DNA of 37,611 bases. It comes from Companilactobacillus crustorum JCM 15951. GTDB taxonomy: Bacteria; Bacillota; Bacilli; Lactobacillales; Lactobacillaceae. The stretch covers positions 1 through 37,611 of the forward strand of contig NZ_AZDB01000021.1 of the NCBI RefSeq assembly GCF_001434585.1, written 5' to 3'. Positions within the stretch are counted from its first letter, which is position 1. Every line of letters begins with the position of its first letter. Shown here piece by piece: positions 15,648 to 23,752 of this stretch. The notes beneath the pieces were generated by a model. The model saw only the letters and a list, made by a program, of their open reading frames with translations. It did not search any database and was not told where the DNA came from. The position numbers and the translations under genes are program-made.

Positions 15648-17129
15648 ATGAGTAGAAATCGTAAATTATTAGTCACTTTTGCATTGGTTTTGTCTAATAT
15701 GATGGCCGGACTGGATGCGACTATTATTAATACCGCGTTACCAGCTATTATTAGTGACTTGCATGGGATTCAATATATGGGTTGGATCGTTGCTATTTTT
15801 CTATTGGGGATGGCAGTTTCTACACCATTATGGAGTAAGTTCGGTGAGAAGAAAGGAAATAAGGTTGCTTATATTACAGCCACGATTGTTTTTATGATCG
15901 GAGCCTTGTTTCAAGGATTAGCACCTAATATTATTTGGTTTATTACCGCTAGAAGCGTTATGGGAATTGGTGCAGGTGGTATGAACACGATTCCCTTCAT
16001 TATTTATTCGCAGCTTTTCAAAAATATTAAACGTCGTTCACAAGTTATTGGCGTGGCATCAGCTGGCTTCAGTGGAACATCAATTGTCGGACCTTTAATT
16101 GGTGGTTGGATAGTTGATACATTTAGTTGGCACTGGGTATTTTATATTAATTTACCTTTAGCATTATTATCAATTACGATTGTGGCATTTTTCTTCAATA
16201 TTAAAGAAAAATTGAATCAAGCTAGAGTAGACTATCGTGGTGCTATCCTGATGGTTTTAGGATTGACTTCTTTCTTAGTAGGAATTCAACTTTTAGGAGT
16301 TTCTTCAATCTTTATTACAATTGCTTTTATCGTTATTGGAGGATTATTGATATTTTGGATGTCTCGTGTTGAGAATAAAGTTGATGATCCGATTGTACCT
16401 AATCGCTTATTTAAAAATGAAAAATTAGTAATTGATTTGATCTTATTTGCCTTATTGTGGGGCTCGTTTGTGGCCTTTAATATTTACATTCCGATGTGGG
16501 CTCAAGGAATTATGGGATTAAGTGCTTTGATTGGTGGAATGACCCAAATACCGGGAGCTATTGCTAACTTCATTGGGTCGGAATTAGAGCCTTTGATCCA
16601 AAGAAAAATGAGCCGTTATGCGATTATTGCTATCGGAACATTCGCCTTTTTCATCTCATTTGCAGGATTGTATTGGGCCAGTCAAACTGCTAGCTATACT
16701 TTTCTATTGATTATGGGAGTTTTTGAAGGTTTCGGTGTTGGTGTCTGTTTCAATGCTTTATTGATTGCTGTTCAATTTGATGTAGAACCAAGAGATGTCC
16801 CAATTTCTACATCATTTGCTTACTTAGTAAGAATCCTTAGTCAAACATTTATGTCCTCAATTTACGGTGTTATTTTAAATTTAGCATTGATTCATGGTGT
16901 TAAAAATAGTGGCGGTCACATTACGATGTCAATGATGAATAAGTTGAGTAATGCGGCTGTAGCTAAGGAATTGCCTAAAGCTTATGTCCCTGAAATGAAA
17001 ACAATCTTTTTCCACGGAATTCATAACATTATGTTGACGGCTTTGATATTGATAATTTTAGTTATCATAATACTGGGATATCTGTTCAGACGTGAAGCTG
17101 TTAGAAAAACGCAATTGAAAACAAATTAA
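15648..17129 (+). CDS. MFS multidrug exporter, DHA2 (14-helix) family
   Basis: This 493-residue membrane protein has the DHA2 motif LDATIINTALPAI in helix 1, the loop 2-3 motif GEKKGNK (motif A region), and antiporter motif C around GPLIGGW in helix 5. Length fits 14 helices, and the protein ends in a basic tail. It would expel drugs or other hydrophobic compounds in exchange for protons. It starts after GTAGGG, 33 bases beyond the cat terminator, so it may be transcribed separately or by read-through. No regulator gene is adjacent. The substrate cannot be predicted. Confidence 0.9.
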   Translation: MSRNRKLLVTFALVLSNMMAGLDATIINTALPAIISDLHGIQYMGWIVAIFLLGMAVSTPLWSKFGEKKGNKVAYITATIVFMIGALFQGLAPNIIWFITARSVMGIGAGGMNTIPFIIYSQLFKNIKRRSQVIGVASAGFSGTSIVGPLIGGWIVDTFSWHWVFYINLPLALLSITIVAFFFNIKEKLNQARVDYRGAILMVLGLTSFLVGIQLLGVSSIFITIAFIVIGGLLIFWMSRVENKVDDPIVPNRLFKNEKLVIDLILFALLWGSFVAFNIYIPMWAQGIMGLSALIGGMTQIPGAIANFIGSELEPLIQRKMSRYAIIAIGTFAFFISFAGLYWASQTASYTFLLIMGVFEGFGVGVCFNALLIAVQFDVEPRDVPISTSFAYLVRILSQTFMSSIYGVILNLALIHGVKNSGGHITMSMMNKLSNAAVAKELPKAYVPEMKTIFFHGIHNIMLTALILIILVIIILGYLFRREAVRKTQLKTN

Positions 17130-17171
17130 TAAAATGAGCAGAACAAAATATTGCTTAATTTTTTAGTAATT

Positions 17172-17224
17172 AAAAAGTTCCAGTGTAGTCAACCATCAGG
17201 GTTGGTACACTGGAACTTTTTTTG
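17172..17224 (+). terminator. Rho-independent terminator after the MFS gene
   Basis: A perfect 16-bp outer stem (17172-17187 with 17206-17221) and inner CAACC/GGTTG pairing are followed by a T run. Confidence 0.95.
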
Positions 17225-17357
17225 AAAATTATATTCTATATTTAACAAAAGTATATCCTAAATTATTTTTATTTTATAAACTATAATCTTAGCGAGATTT
17301 TTAAAATAAATATTGTTATAGTGAAAGCGTAATACATATGAGCTAGGGGGGAATCAT

Positions 17358-19103
17358 ATGAAGTATAAAGCTTTAGTATATAGTGGGATTTTATTGATAT
17401 CGTTAATAACTGCTTCTAGTCAGATGGTTAAGGCATCTGACACAACAACGGCAGGGGCACTAACTACAGATACAGTAGAAAATAATGCAGATACTACTTC
17501 CACTACTGGGAGTACTAGCAATGAAAATAACCCAACAATTATAGCTAGTGGTAATCTTGGTACTACTGCAGATTGGACTATAGATAGTGACGGTTTATTG
17601 ACAATTCATGGTGGAACTGTTGACCAAAAATATGTGGGCCTTACTTCTAATGGTGTGGATATTAAACAACCATGGGGTGATGACTATCTTGAAAAAATTA
17701 CCAAAATACGGATTGTTGGTCCGAAAAAACTTGTGCTTCCCAAAGATGCATCAGGATTGTTTTGGAGAATGAATAATTTAACGAAAATTGAAGGTATGGA
17801 AAATCTTGATACAAGTCAAGTGGTAATTGCTGAATCGCTATTTCAACAGTGTTCTTCGCTTAAAAATTTAGATGTAACACATATGGATACTAGTAAAATG
17901 ACGGATATGTTTCAAATGTTTAATAAAGATACCAGTCTTGAATCACTAGATCTTTCTAATTTTACAACTGATAAAGTAACTGATATGAGCGAAATGTTTG
18001 CTGGGGATAGTAGTCTCACCTCGTTAGATTTATCCAACTTTTATACATCTAAAGTTAAAAATATGAGGCTTATGTTTGAATATTGTTCTAGGCTAGAGGT
18101 ATTAAATTTGTCAAAGTTTGATATAAGTTCCCTTTGGGATGATGATCCATATAATTATGCATCAATGTTTTATGAGGCTTCAAATCTAAAAGAATTGGAT
18201 TTAAGCGATACTAATCGGGAGCAAATAGCTCAATTAGGTCCACTAGAATATTCAGAAGCTAAATGGATCTCAGTGGGTAAGGGGGATATTAACAATCCTT
18301 TACCAGAAAAGTCAGCTGTAGGAAAAGGGGCATCTGATAGTAATCCTAATGATGTTTTTGAGGATACAAGTGGTTGTACGTATATGGTTGAACCAGATAC
18401 ATTTTACGAGGGATCTGATAATGTAACAGTTAATTCAAATCTTGATAAGAATGGATTGGTAATTACGGTTCCCAAACAAATGGCACCTAGATATATTGGT
18501 AGCTCCTTATATGTTGATGTACCTAAGAAGACAGGCTATACTAACTCACCAACTCAAATTAAAGTTTCTGCAACTAAGAATGGTCTGGTAGCTGATCCAA
18601 CAAGTGTTGTTTATACTAAAGATAAAGATACTGGATCTTCATCGCATCATTCCAGTGGTTCAACGCAACCAAGTAAGCCAGCTAAGAAGATTATGGAAAC
18701 AGATCAGTATTTAACTGTTAAATCTAACACTAATGTAGCGCCGCTGTATAATACTTTTGAAACTGAATGGACCGATAGAGCCTTAGCACCAAGCTCTAGC
18801 TGGTATAGCAATAAAGTAATGACGTATGATGGTAAGACATATTATCAAGTTGCTACTGATCAATGGGTCAAATCAAGCGACGTTTATATTTATCAAAAAT
18901 CTGATACCATTGTTAGAACTCGTGATAAGGAAATAACTTATCTCAAAAATATTTCTGATAAAGAAATTACCAATCGTGGATTAGCTGCCAACACTGATTG
19001 GAAAGCTGATCAGTTGGTTAATATTAATGGTCAAGATTATTATCGTGTGGCAACTAATGAATTTGTTAATGCTAAAGATGTTGATTTAATATATTCCAAA
19101 TAA
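17358..19103 (+). CDS. BspA-type leucine-rich-repeat surface protein with SLAP-like C-terminus
   Basis: This 581-residue secreted protein has a signal peptide at residues 1-26 and a Thr/Ser/Asn-rich linker. Residues about 125-290 form a BspA-family leucine-rich repeat region with units such as SLESLDLSNFTTDKVTDMSEM and MFAGDSSLTSLDLSNF. A beta-rich segment follows, then a His/Ser linker. Two C-terminal SLAP-like modules (about 445-510 and 515-580, each ending YYxVATxxxVxxxDV) probably bind the cell wall in place of an LPxTG anchor. BspA repeats mediate binding to fibronectin or other cells in known examples; the ligand here is unknown. GGGGGGAA precedes the start. The gene stands alone with its own terminator. 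Confidence 0.88.
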   Translation: MKYKALVYSGILLISLITASSQMVKASDTTTAGALTTDTVENNADTTSTTGSTSNENNPTIIASGNLGTTADWTIDSDGLLTIHGGTVDQKYVGLTSNGVDIKQPWGDDYLEKITKIRIVGPKKLVLPKDASGLFWRMNNLTKIEGMENLDTSQVVIAESLFQQCSSLKNLDVTHMDTSKMTDMFQMFNKDTSLESLDLSNFTTDKVTDMSEMFAGDSSLTSLDLSNFYTSKVKNMRLMFEYCSRLEVLNLSKFDISSLWDDDPYNYASMFYEASNLKELDLSDTNREQIAQLGPLEYSEAKWISVGKGDINNPLPEKSAVGKGASDSNPNDVFEDTSGCTYMVEPDTFYEGSDNVTVNSNLDKNGLVITVPKQMAPRYIGSSLYVDVPKKTGYTNSPTQIKVSATKNGLVADPTSVVYTKDKDTGSSSHHSSGSTQPSKPAKKIMETDQYLTVKSNTNVAPLYNTFETEWTDRALAPSSSWYSNKVMTYDGKTYYQVATDQWVKSSDVYIYQKSDTIVRTRDKEITYLKNISDKEITNRGLAANTDWKADQLVNINGQDYYRVATNEFVNAKDVDLIYSK

Positions 19104-19130
19104 AATAAAGCCTTCGGAACATTAAGGTAA

Positions 19131-19166
19131 AAAAAACGACAACTCACTTTTGAGTTGCCGTTTTTT
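19131..19166. terminator. Bidirectional terminator between convergent genes
   Basis: CAACTCA/TGAGTTG, extended by ACG/CGT, is flanked by A and T runs on both sides, serving the BspA-type gene and the metalloprotease gene. Confidence 0.9.
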
Positions 19167-19184
19167 CATATTATGATGTAAATA

Positions 19185-19877
19185 TTATTGATTATAAATA
19201 TTTTTTAAACCATTAAGATCTGCTTCGGATAATTTAGAAACGCCTTGGTCAACGGGATACATAACTGAATTGGTGTAAGAACTGTGTCCTAGACCTAAAG
19301 CATGTCCTAATTCATGCATGGCTACAGAATTTTTAACTGACATATTCGGATAGGTCATATTTAGTCCAGCCCGGCCACTGTTAATAGCATAGTTATTGAG
19401 CTGTAAAGCTGATGGACCACCGTTTCCTAATTCAACCGTACTGGAAACAATGTTCTCAATTTTTTTGTGATAAATAAAGAAGGTCAAATTGTTTTGATTA
19501 GGCTGAGCAGTTCCTGGAATTATTTTAACGATACCGGTGTTATTGTATTCGGTTATTGCATTTTCAAATATCTGACGAACGTTTTGAGGAACATTTTGTT
19601 TGAAATGGTAATAATAAGTACTTGAGGTATGCATATTTTTTAAGGGCGATTCAATCGGAGTTGCCACTTTTCCTAGTTGGTTCTCAGAAGTGGTTTTAGT
19701 TTCACCACTAATTTCTTTATTAATATTAGCCCCAATTAAGTAAATATAAGGTTGAATCTGTGAATTAACTGCTTTTAATTCACTTTTGGCCTTTGGAATA
19801 ATTTGGGGATTGATTTCGACGATGGCAAAAATTGCGGCTATACCGACTATCCAAGCAATCCATGAATTTCTTTTCAT
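19185..19877 (-). CDS. Matrixin-type zinc metalloprotease, membrane-anchored
   Basis: This 230-residue protein has an N-terminal signal anchor (residues 6-22), a linker, and a catalytic domain with the extended zinc motif HELGHALGLGH (His188, His192, His198; catalytic Glu189), followed by the Met-turn SVMYP. The layout is that of short matrixin (M10-like) proteases of lactobacilli. It probably acts outside the cell on proteins in the wall or matrix. It has its own promoter (19914-19942) and follows the polysaccharide operon, so it may process surface proteins in the same matrix. The substrate is unknown. Confidence 0.88.
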   Translation of the reverse strand: MKRNSWIAWIVGIAAIFAIVEINPQIIPKAKSELKAVNSQIQPYIYLIGANINKEISGETKTTSENQLGKVATPIESPLKNMHTSSTYYYHFKQNVPQNVRQIFENAITEYNNTGIVKIIPGTAQPNQNNLTFFIYHKKIENIVSSTVELGNGGPSALQLNNYAINSGRAGLNMTYPNMSVKNSVAMHELGHALGLGHSSYTNSVMYPVDQGVSKLSEADLNGLKNIYNQ

Positions 19878-19913
19878 TATTACTCCTTAAAAACTCCTTT
19901 TTATGTCTAAGTA

Positions 19914-19942
19914 ATCATAGTTTTTTAGACTACAATTGTCTA
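19914..19942 (-). promoter_or_regulatory. Promoter of the metalloprotease gene
   Basis: On the minus strand, TAGACA (-35), a 17-base spacer and TATGAT (-10) lie between the glycosyltransferase and the metalloprotease, giving the latter independent transcription. Confidence 0.7.
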
Positions 19943-19963
19943 CTCTAATGTTTAAAGAAGTGA

Positions 19964-21292
19964 TTATTTATGATTTTGTAAGGAGCTTATTTTCGGACTG
20001 ACCCAAGTACCTGATCCGAAACCTAAGATAGTTTTCATAGCAGGAATTAAAGTTGTTACAACTGTAAAGGGATTGACCATCCAATAAAACAACATGTATA
20101 GGGGCGCAAAAAAGGCATATTTAAGTTTGGCACCATTATGATCAAGCAGGAGGGCTGTGAAAAGTTGTAGGCAACCAGCAATTAATTCAAAGGTCACAAA
20201 GATAAAGGAAATACCAAAACCGTGGAATAAGCGTTCGTAATTGCCATGCAAAGCTAGCCAAATCATCGTGAATAAGAAGGCAACTGTGGTAATGACAAAA
20301 AAGAATGACCAAACGATTGATAAAGTAGAATCGATGAACATCGACATTTGATAACGCCGCTTAATAGGATGGAAAATAAATTTCTTTATATTAGTTAACC
20401 AAACTTCAGTACCACCTTGAGCCCAACGACGGCGTTGTTTATATAATTGACCAATTGTTTCTGGAACGTTCATGTGAAAGATAATGTTAGGGGCAAATCT
20501 AGGAATAGCACCGATTGATTGGTGGTCCCAAGCAATACTGATATCTTCTGTGGCCCGATCTTGTCTGAAACCACCGACATCAATGAGAAAATCTTTTTTA
20601 TAAAGAGTGTTGGCACCGCTATAAGCATACATTGAGTCATTAATAGAGGTTTGACTACGTTTAATGACACCAACAATACTAGAAAATTCAACAGTTTGAG
20701 ATTTTCCAAGAAGGGTACTTCGATTTTGGACATCCATATTAGCGGTTACTGCAGAAGTATTCATATCACGGTTATGTATAAAGAAATTCATATATTTCAT
20801 TAAAGCATCAGGCTCTGGAATAGTATCGGCATCGTTACTTAGAATATATTCTCCTTTGGCAAAATGCATACCGATATTGAATGCATGGGCTTTACCTTTA
20901 TTTTTTATAATGTTGATGGTTCTTAATTGAGGATACTTTTTTTGAAGCTGTTTAATGATAGCAGCAGTATCATCAGTTGAGCCGTCATTCATAACTAAGA
21001 TTTCAAAATTACTATAGTTGAGATTTTCAAAAAGGTAAGTAATGGTCTCTTCTATAACCACCTCTTCGTTATGAGCTGGAATCATGATGATAATCATTGG
21101 CTGTTTTGATTTAGGCAAAACTTGCCAATCGTCATCGCGCTTATTTGATTTTAAGAAACGATAGCATAACGCGCCACAGAACCAAAAGAATGATCCTACG
21201 ATCGGATATAAACATAGAATCAATAAACAAATATTAATCGTAGTAGCCAAAGGCGTTGATCCCAAAATATGATTAATAAAAATATTTGACAT
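19964..21292 (-). CDS. Processive glycosyltransferase family 2, PgaC/IcaA-like
   Basis: This 442-residue membrane enzyme has an N-terminal helix pair (about 18-48). The GT2 catalytic domain has the conserved MIPAHNEE, VMNDGSTDDT, LSNDADT, ATEDIS (catalytic TED) and QRRRWAQGG motifs. Three or four C-terminal helices follow. This is the pattern of synthases such as poly-N-acetylglucosamine synthase PgaC/IcaA that polymerise and export a polysaccharide. Sugar identity cannot be read from the sequence. It is the last gene of a three-gene operon; its ribosome binding site AGGAG overlaps the end of the PgaD-like gene. An EAL-like protein in the operon suggests control by cyclic di-GMP. Confidence 0.9.
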   Translation of the reverse strand: MSNIFINHILGSTPLATTINICLLILCLYPIVGSFFWFCGALCYRFLKSNKRDDDWQVLPKSKQPMIIIMIPAHNEEVVIEETITYLFENLNYSNFEILVMNDGSTDDTAAIIKQLQKKYPQLRTINIIKNKGKAHAFNIGMHFAKGEYILSNDADTIPEPDALMKYMNFFIHNRDMNTSAVTANMDVQNRSTLLGKSQTVEFSSIVGVIKRSQTSINDSMYAYSGANTLYKKDFLIDVGGFRQDRATEDISIAWDHQSIGAIPRFAPNIIFHMNVPETIGQLYKQRRRWAQGGTEVWLTNIKKFIFHPIKRRYQMSMFIDSTLSIVWSFFFVITTVAFLFTMIWLALHGNYERLFHGFGISFIFVTFELIAGCLQLFTALLLDHNGAKLKYAFFAPLYMLFYWMVNPFTVVTTLIPAMKTILGFGSGTWVSPKISSLQNHK

Positions 21293-21300
21293 TTTTTCTC

Positions 21301-21804
21301 CTAATGTATGTCATCTAAATTTTTGTGAGCATATAGTTCTTGTATTTGATGTGTTTCCAAGTTTTGTTCTGGTTGAACGTTATATGTACGAACATTTTCC
21401 CGAAATTCTTTGTCGCCAAAACGTTTATCAAAAAAATCATCAATAACTTTCTTGCGCTTTTTTTGATTGATCGGATTATAAGTAGGCCATTGTTCAGCTA
21501 AACGATCACGTTTGCGGTTCTGGATCAAAGTTAAACTGATTGAAAAAATAGCCGTCATAACGAAACTAAAAAGTAGAATGGTACCAATAAAAATAATTTC
21601 ATAGATTCCTTCATGATAATCCCAAATATGGGGAATACGGCTGTCAAAACTCGCCCATAACGAAGTTATTGTGATAGTAATAGGAAGAATGACGGCAATC
21701 CATCCTAAAATAGCTACTATAGTTTGTCGTATTTTTAGTAAAATATGTCCAGGTTCAAAGTATTTATCTGTATATAATTGTTGTTTTTTATTATTTTTTT
21801 TCAT
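21301..21804 (-). CDS. PgaD-like two-helix membrane protein
   Basis: This 167-residue protein has two membrane helices (about 27-49 and 66-92) and a basic cytoplasmic tail. Size, topology and position directly before a PgaC-like synthase match PgaD/IcaD-type accessory subunits, which in E. coli help PgaC bind cyclic di-GMP; sequence identity is too low to call the family with certainty. Its ATG overlaps the stop of the EAL-like gene (ATGA), and its stop is eight bases before the synthase. Confidence 0.65.
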   Translation of the reverse strand: MKKNNKKQQLYTDKYFEPGHILLKIRQTIVAILGWIAVILPITITITSLWASFDSRIPHIWDYHEGIYEIIFIGTILLFSFVMTAIFSISLTLIQNRKRDRLAEQWPTYNPINQKKRKKVIDDFFDKRFGDKEFRENVRTYNVQPEQNLETHQIQELYAHKNLDDIH

Positions 21805-22607
21805 GATTGCTTTCGATTAGGATTTTGAGGATGTCCAAAAAGATATCCTTGACGTGTTTTGATATTTAGCTGTTCAGCTAGCTTTTCGTCTTTTTCGTCT
21901 TCAATACCCATTAAAATTAAATTGATGTTATTTTCTTTAGCTATTTTGTTCCAGGACTGCAAGTTTAAATCTAACCAAATATTAGGATTCTTTTTTCGAA
22001 AATTGCGCATTGAACATTTTATGTTATCAATAAATGGCAACATCCATTCAATATCTTTTAAATTTTTAGAATTGGAACCAACGTTATCAATGCTGAATTG
22101 CATATTATACTTACGTGCCTGCCGAATTCTTTTTTCAAAGAGATATTTATTTTGAAAGTGGATAACTTGACCAGGTGTATATTCAATTGATAGGTTCATC
22201 GGTTCTATTTTTGAAATAGCCCAACGAACAAAATATTGAAAATCAGGACTAATAATTTGATTGTATTCTAAATTGATTGAGAGGGTTATTGGTTTAGCCG
22301 GTAAGGATTTGAAGGTGTCTTCTAATAGAAAAACAACACGCTGCAAGGGCAGAGAATCTAAATTAGCCGGTAATGACCAAGTGTTGTCAGGCTTTTTTTG
22401 TCTTAATAGACATTCATAACCGATAATTTTACCAGAATAATCAACTTGTTTTTGGATAAAATAACGTAATTCGAATTCTTTATTTTCTAAATAATTATTA
22501 CTAGATTTTCTTGAATGCCAATAGAAAATGCTAATCGTAAGTATAGCGGTAATCAAAGTTATAATAATTATCCAAATTAACATCCATTCAAATTGTAAAA
22601 AATTCAT
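21801..22607 (-). CDS. Membrane-anchored EAL-domain protein with altered active site
   Basis: This 268-residue protein has one N-terminal helix (about 9-29) and a cytoplasmic EAL domain. Residues matching the cyclic-di-GMP phosphodiesterase active site are Glu65 (in ECL instead of EAL), Asn112, Glu142, Asp174, Lys197, Glu236 and Gln253. The second Asp of the usual DD pair is Asn175, and loop 6 (DFGTG) is replaced by NVGSN. The domain may bind cyclic di-GMP but hydrolyse it poorly, as in receptor-type EAL proteins. It is the first gene of the polysaccharide operon and may gate the synthase. No GGDEF protein is in the window. A TATAAT box lies at 22643-22648. Confidence 0.85.
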   Translation of the reverse strand: MNFLQFEWMLIWIIIITLITAILTISIFYWHSRKSSNNYLENKEFELRYFIQKQVDYSGKIIGYECLLRQKKPDNTWSLPANLDSLPLQRVVFLLEDTFKSLPAKPITLSINLEYNQIISPDFQYFVRWAISKIEPMNLSIEYTPGQVIHFQNKYLFEKRIRQARKYNMQFSIDNVGSNSKNLKDIEWMLPFIDNIKCSMRNFRKKNPNIWLDLNLQSWNKIAKENNINLILMGIEDEKDEKLAEQLNIKTRQGYLFGHPQNPNRKQS

Positions 22608-22862
22608 TATAGTCTCCTAAGAAATAAATAAGCATAAAAGTAATTATAACTCATGCTAGATAAAAATATTATTGAAACTAGTAAATCATATCTGATGAGG
22701 GACATTTTAAAAGCCTGCTGATTAAAAATATATTACAAAATGTAGATTATATTTTTGCCGATAATGAAATTAAATGAATTCAATCGAAAAATAACAAATA
22801 AAAGTAGGTTAAATTAATAGCAATTAAGCTTGCTCTTAAAGCAATACGAACTTTTAAGAAAA
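22608..22862. other. AT-rich divergent intergenic region
   Basis: The region between the divergent EAL-like and PTS genes holds the minus-strand TATAAT at 22643-22648 for the polysaccharide operon. I see no convincing -35 box or small gene in the rest. Confidence 0.4.
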
Positions 22863-22878
22863 ATTTATTCGAATAAAT
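22863..22878. promoter_or_regulatory. Perfect 16-bp palindrome upstream of the PTS promoter
   Basis: ATTTATTCGAATAAAT ends one base before the PTS -35 box, a place suited to an activator or repressor. The half-site ATTTATTCGA recurs as an inverted repeat at 35504-35530. Confidence 0.5.
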
Positions 22879-22879
22879 A

Positions 22880-22908
22880 TTGACGACCAACATGTTTGAA
22901 CATATAAT
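22880..22908 (+). promoter_or_regulatory. PTS promoter with internal operator
   Basis: TTGACG (22880-22885), a 17-base spacer and TATAAT (22903-22908) form a near-consensus promoter. ATGTTTGAACAT (22892-22903), with 5-bp arms, fills the spacer, as expected for a GntR-like sugar repressor. No such regulator is encoded in the window. Confidence 0.8.
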
Positions 22909-22951
22909 GTAAGCGTAATCAAAAAGACTTAAGCAAAAGGGACTGAATATT

Positions 22952-23752
22952 ATGAGCAAGCAGACGTTGATCTCATTGGTCGCACCGGCCAATGGTAAAC
23001 TTTTGGCCTTATCTAAAGTAAATGATCCAGTTTTTTCACAAGGATTGATGGGCCAAGGTTTTGCAATTGAACCCACATCGGGTAATATCGTTGCTCCAGC
23101 AGATGGAATAGTTACACTTGTTTCAGAAACTAAACATGCCTTGGGAATAAAAACTAAAGATGGGGCCGATATTTTAATTCACCTAGGTATTGATACAGTC
23201 GAATTAAATGGAAAACCATTTGAAGTTGCAGTTAAACCAGGTGATGCTGTTCAAGCTGGCGATTCAGTTATTAAAATGAACCTGCAGATGGTAAGAGATG
23301 CAGGCAAAGAAACGACAATTATTTTGGCACTTACTAATAGTAATGATATTTTACAGGAGTTATTAACAACTAATTTTGATAAGGATGTTGTCGCTGGAAC
23401 AGTGGTTGCCGTAGCTACAGTTAAAGCTGGTATTGATAACAAAAAAAATAGTACCGTCAAAAAAGGTAATGGAAAATACGCCGATCTAGCAGCGGATATT
23501 GTGGAAAATGTCGGTGGAACTGGCAATATTAACAGTGTTATCCACTGTATAACTAGATTACGTTTTTATTTAAAGGATGATGCTAAGGCAAACGATGACA
23601 AAATAGAAAATATGAAAGGCGTTATTACTGTTGCTAAAGCAGGCGGCCAATATCAGGTTATTATAGGACAAGCAGTTACGGATGTTTATGACGCCGTTAT
23701 AAATCAAATTGGAACAGAATATACAGATGCGGAGGCAACTGCTGAGCAGTAG
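22952..23752 (+). CDS. PTS sugar transporter, EIIA (Glc type) and EIIB domains; frameshifted from EIIC
   Basis: This 266-residue product holds a glucose-family EIIA domain (residues about 1-160, phospho-His77 in IHLGID) and an EIIB domain (about 175-260, phospho-Cys199 in HCITRLRF). It then stops in a linker. The transport domain EIIC continues in the -1 frame right after, so the original protein was a single EIIA-EIIB-EIIC chain of the glucoside/sucrose/trehalose superfamily. The A-B-C order is less common than B-C-A. A GGGAC site precedes the start. The EIIAB piece may still be made and folded but cannot carry sugar alone. Sugar specificity is unknown. Confidence 0.85.
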   Translation: MSKQTLISLVAPANGKLLALSKVNDPVFSQGLMGQGFAIEPTSGNIVAPADGIVTLVSETKHALGIKTKDGADILIHLGIDTVELNGKPFEVAVKPGDAVQAGDSVIKMNLQMVRDAGKETTIILALTNSNDILQELLTTNFDKDVVAGTVVAVATVKAGIDNKKNSTVKKGNGKYADLAADIVENVGGTGNINSVIHCITRLRFYLKDDAKANDDKIENMKGVITVAKAGGQYQVIIGQAVTDVYDAVINQIGTEYTDAEATAEQ

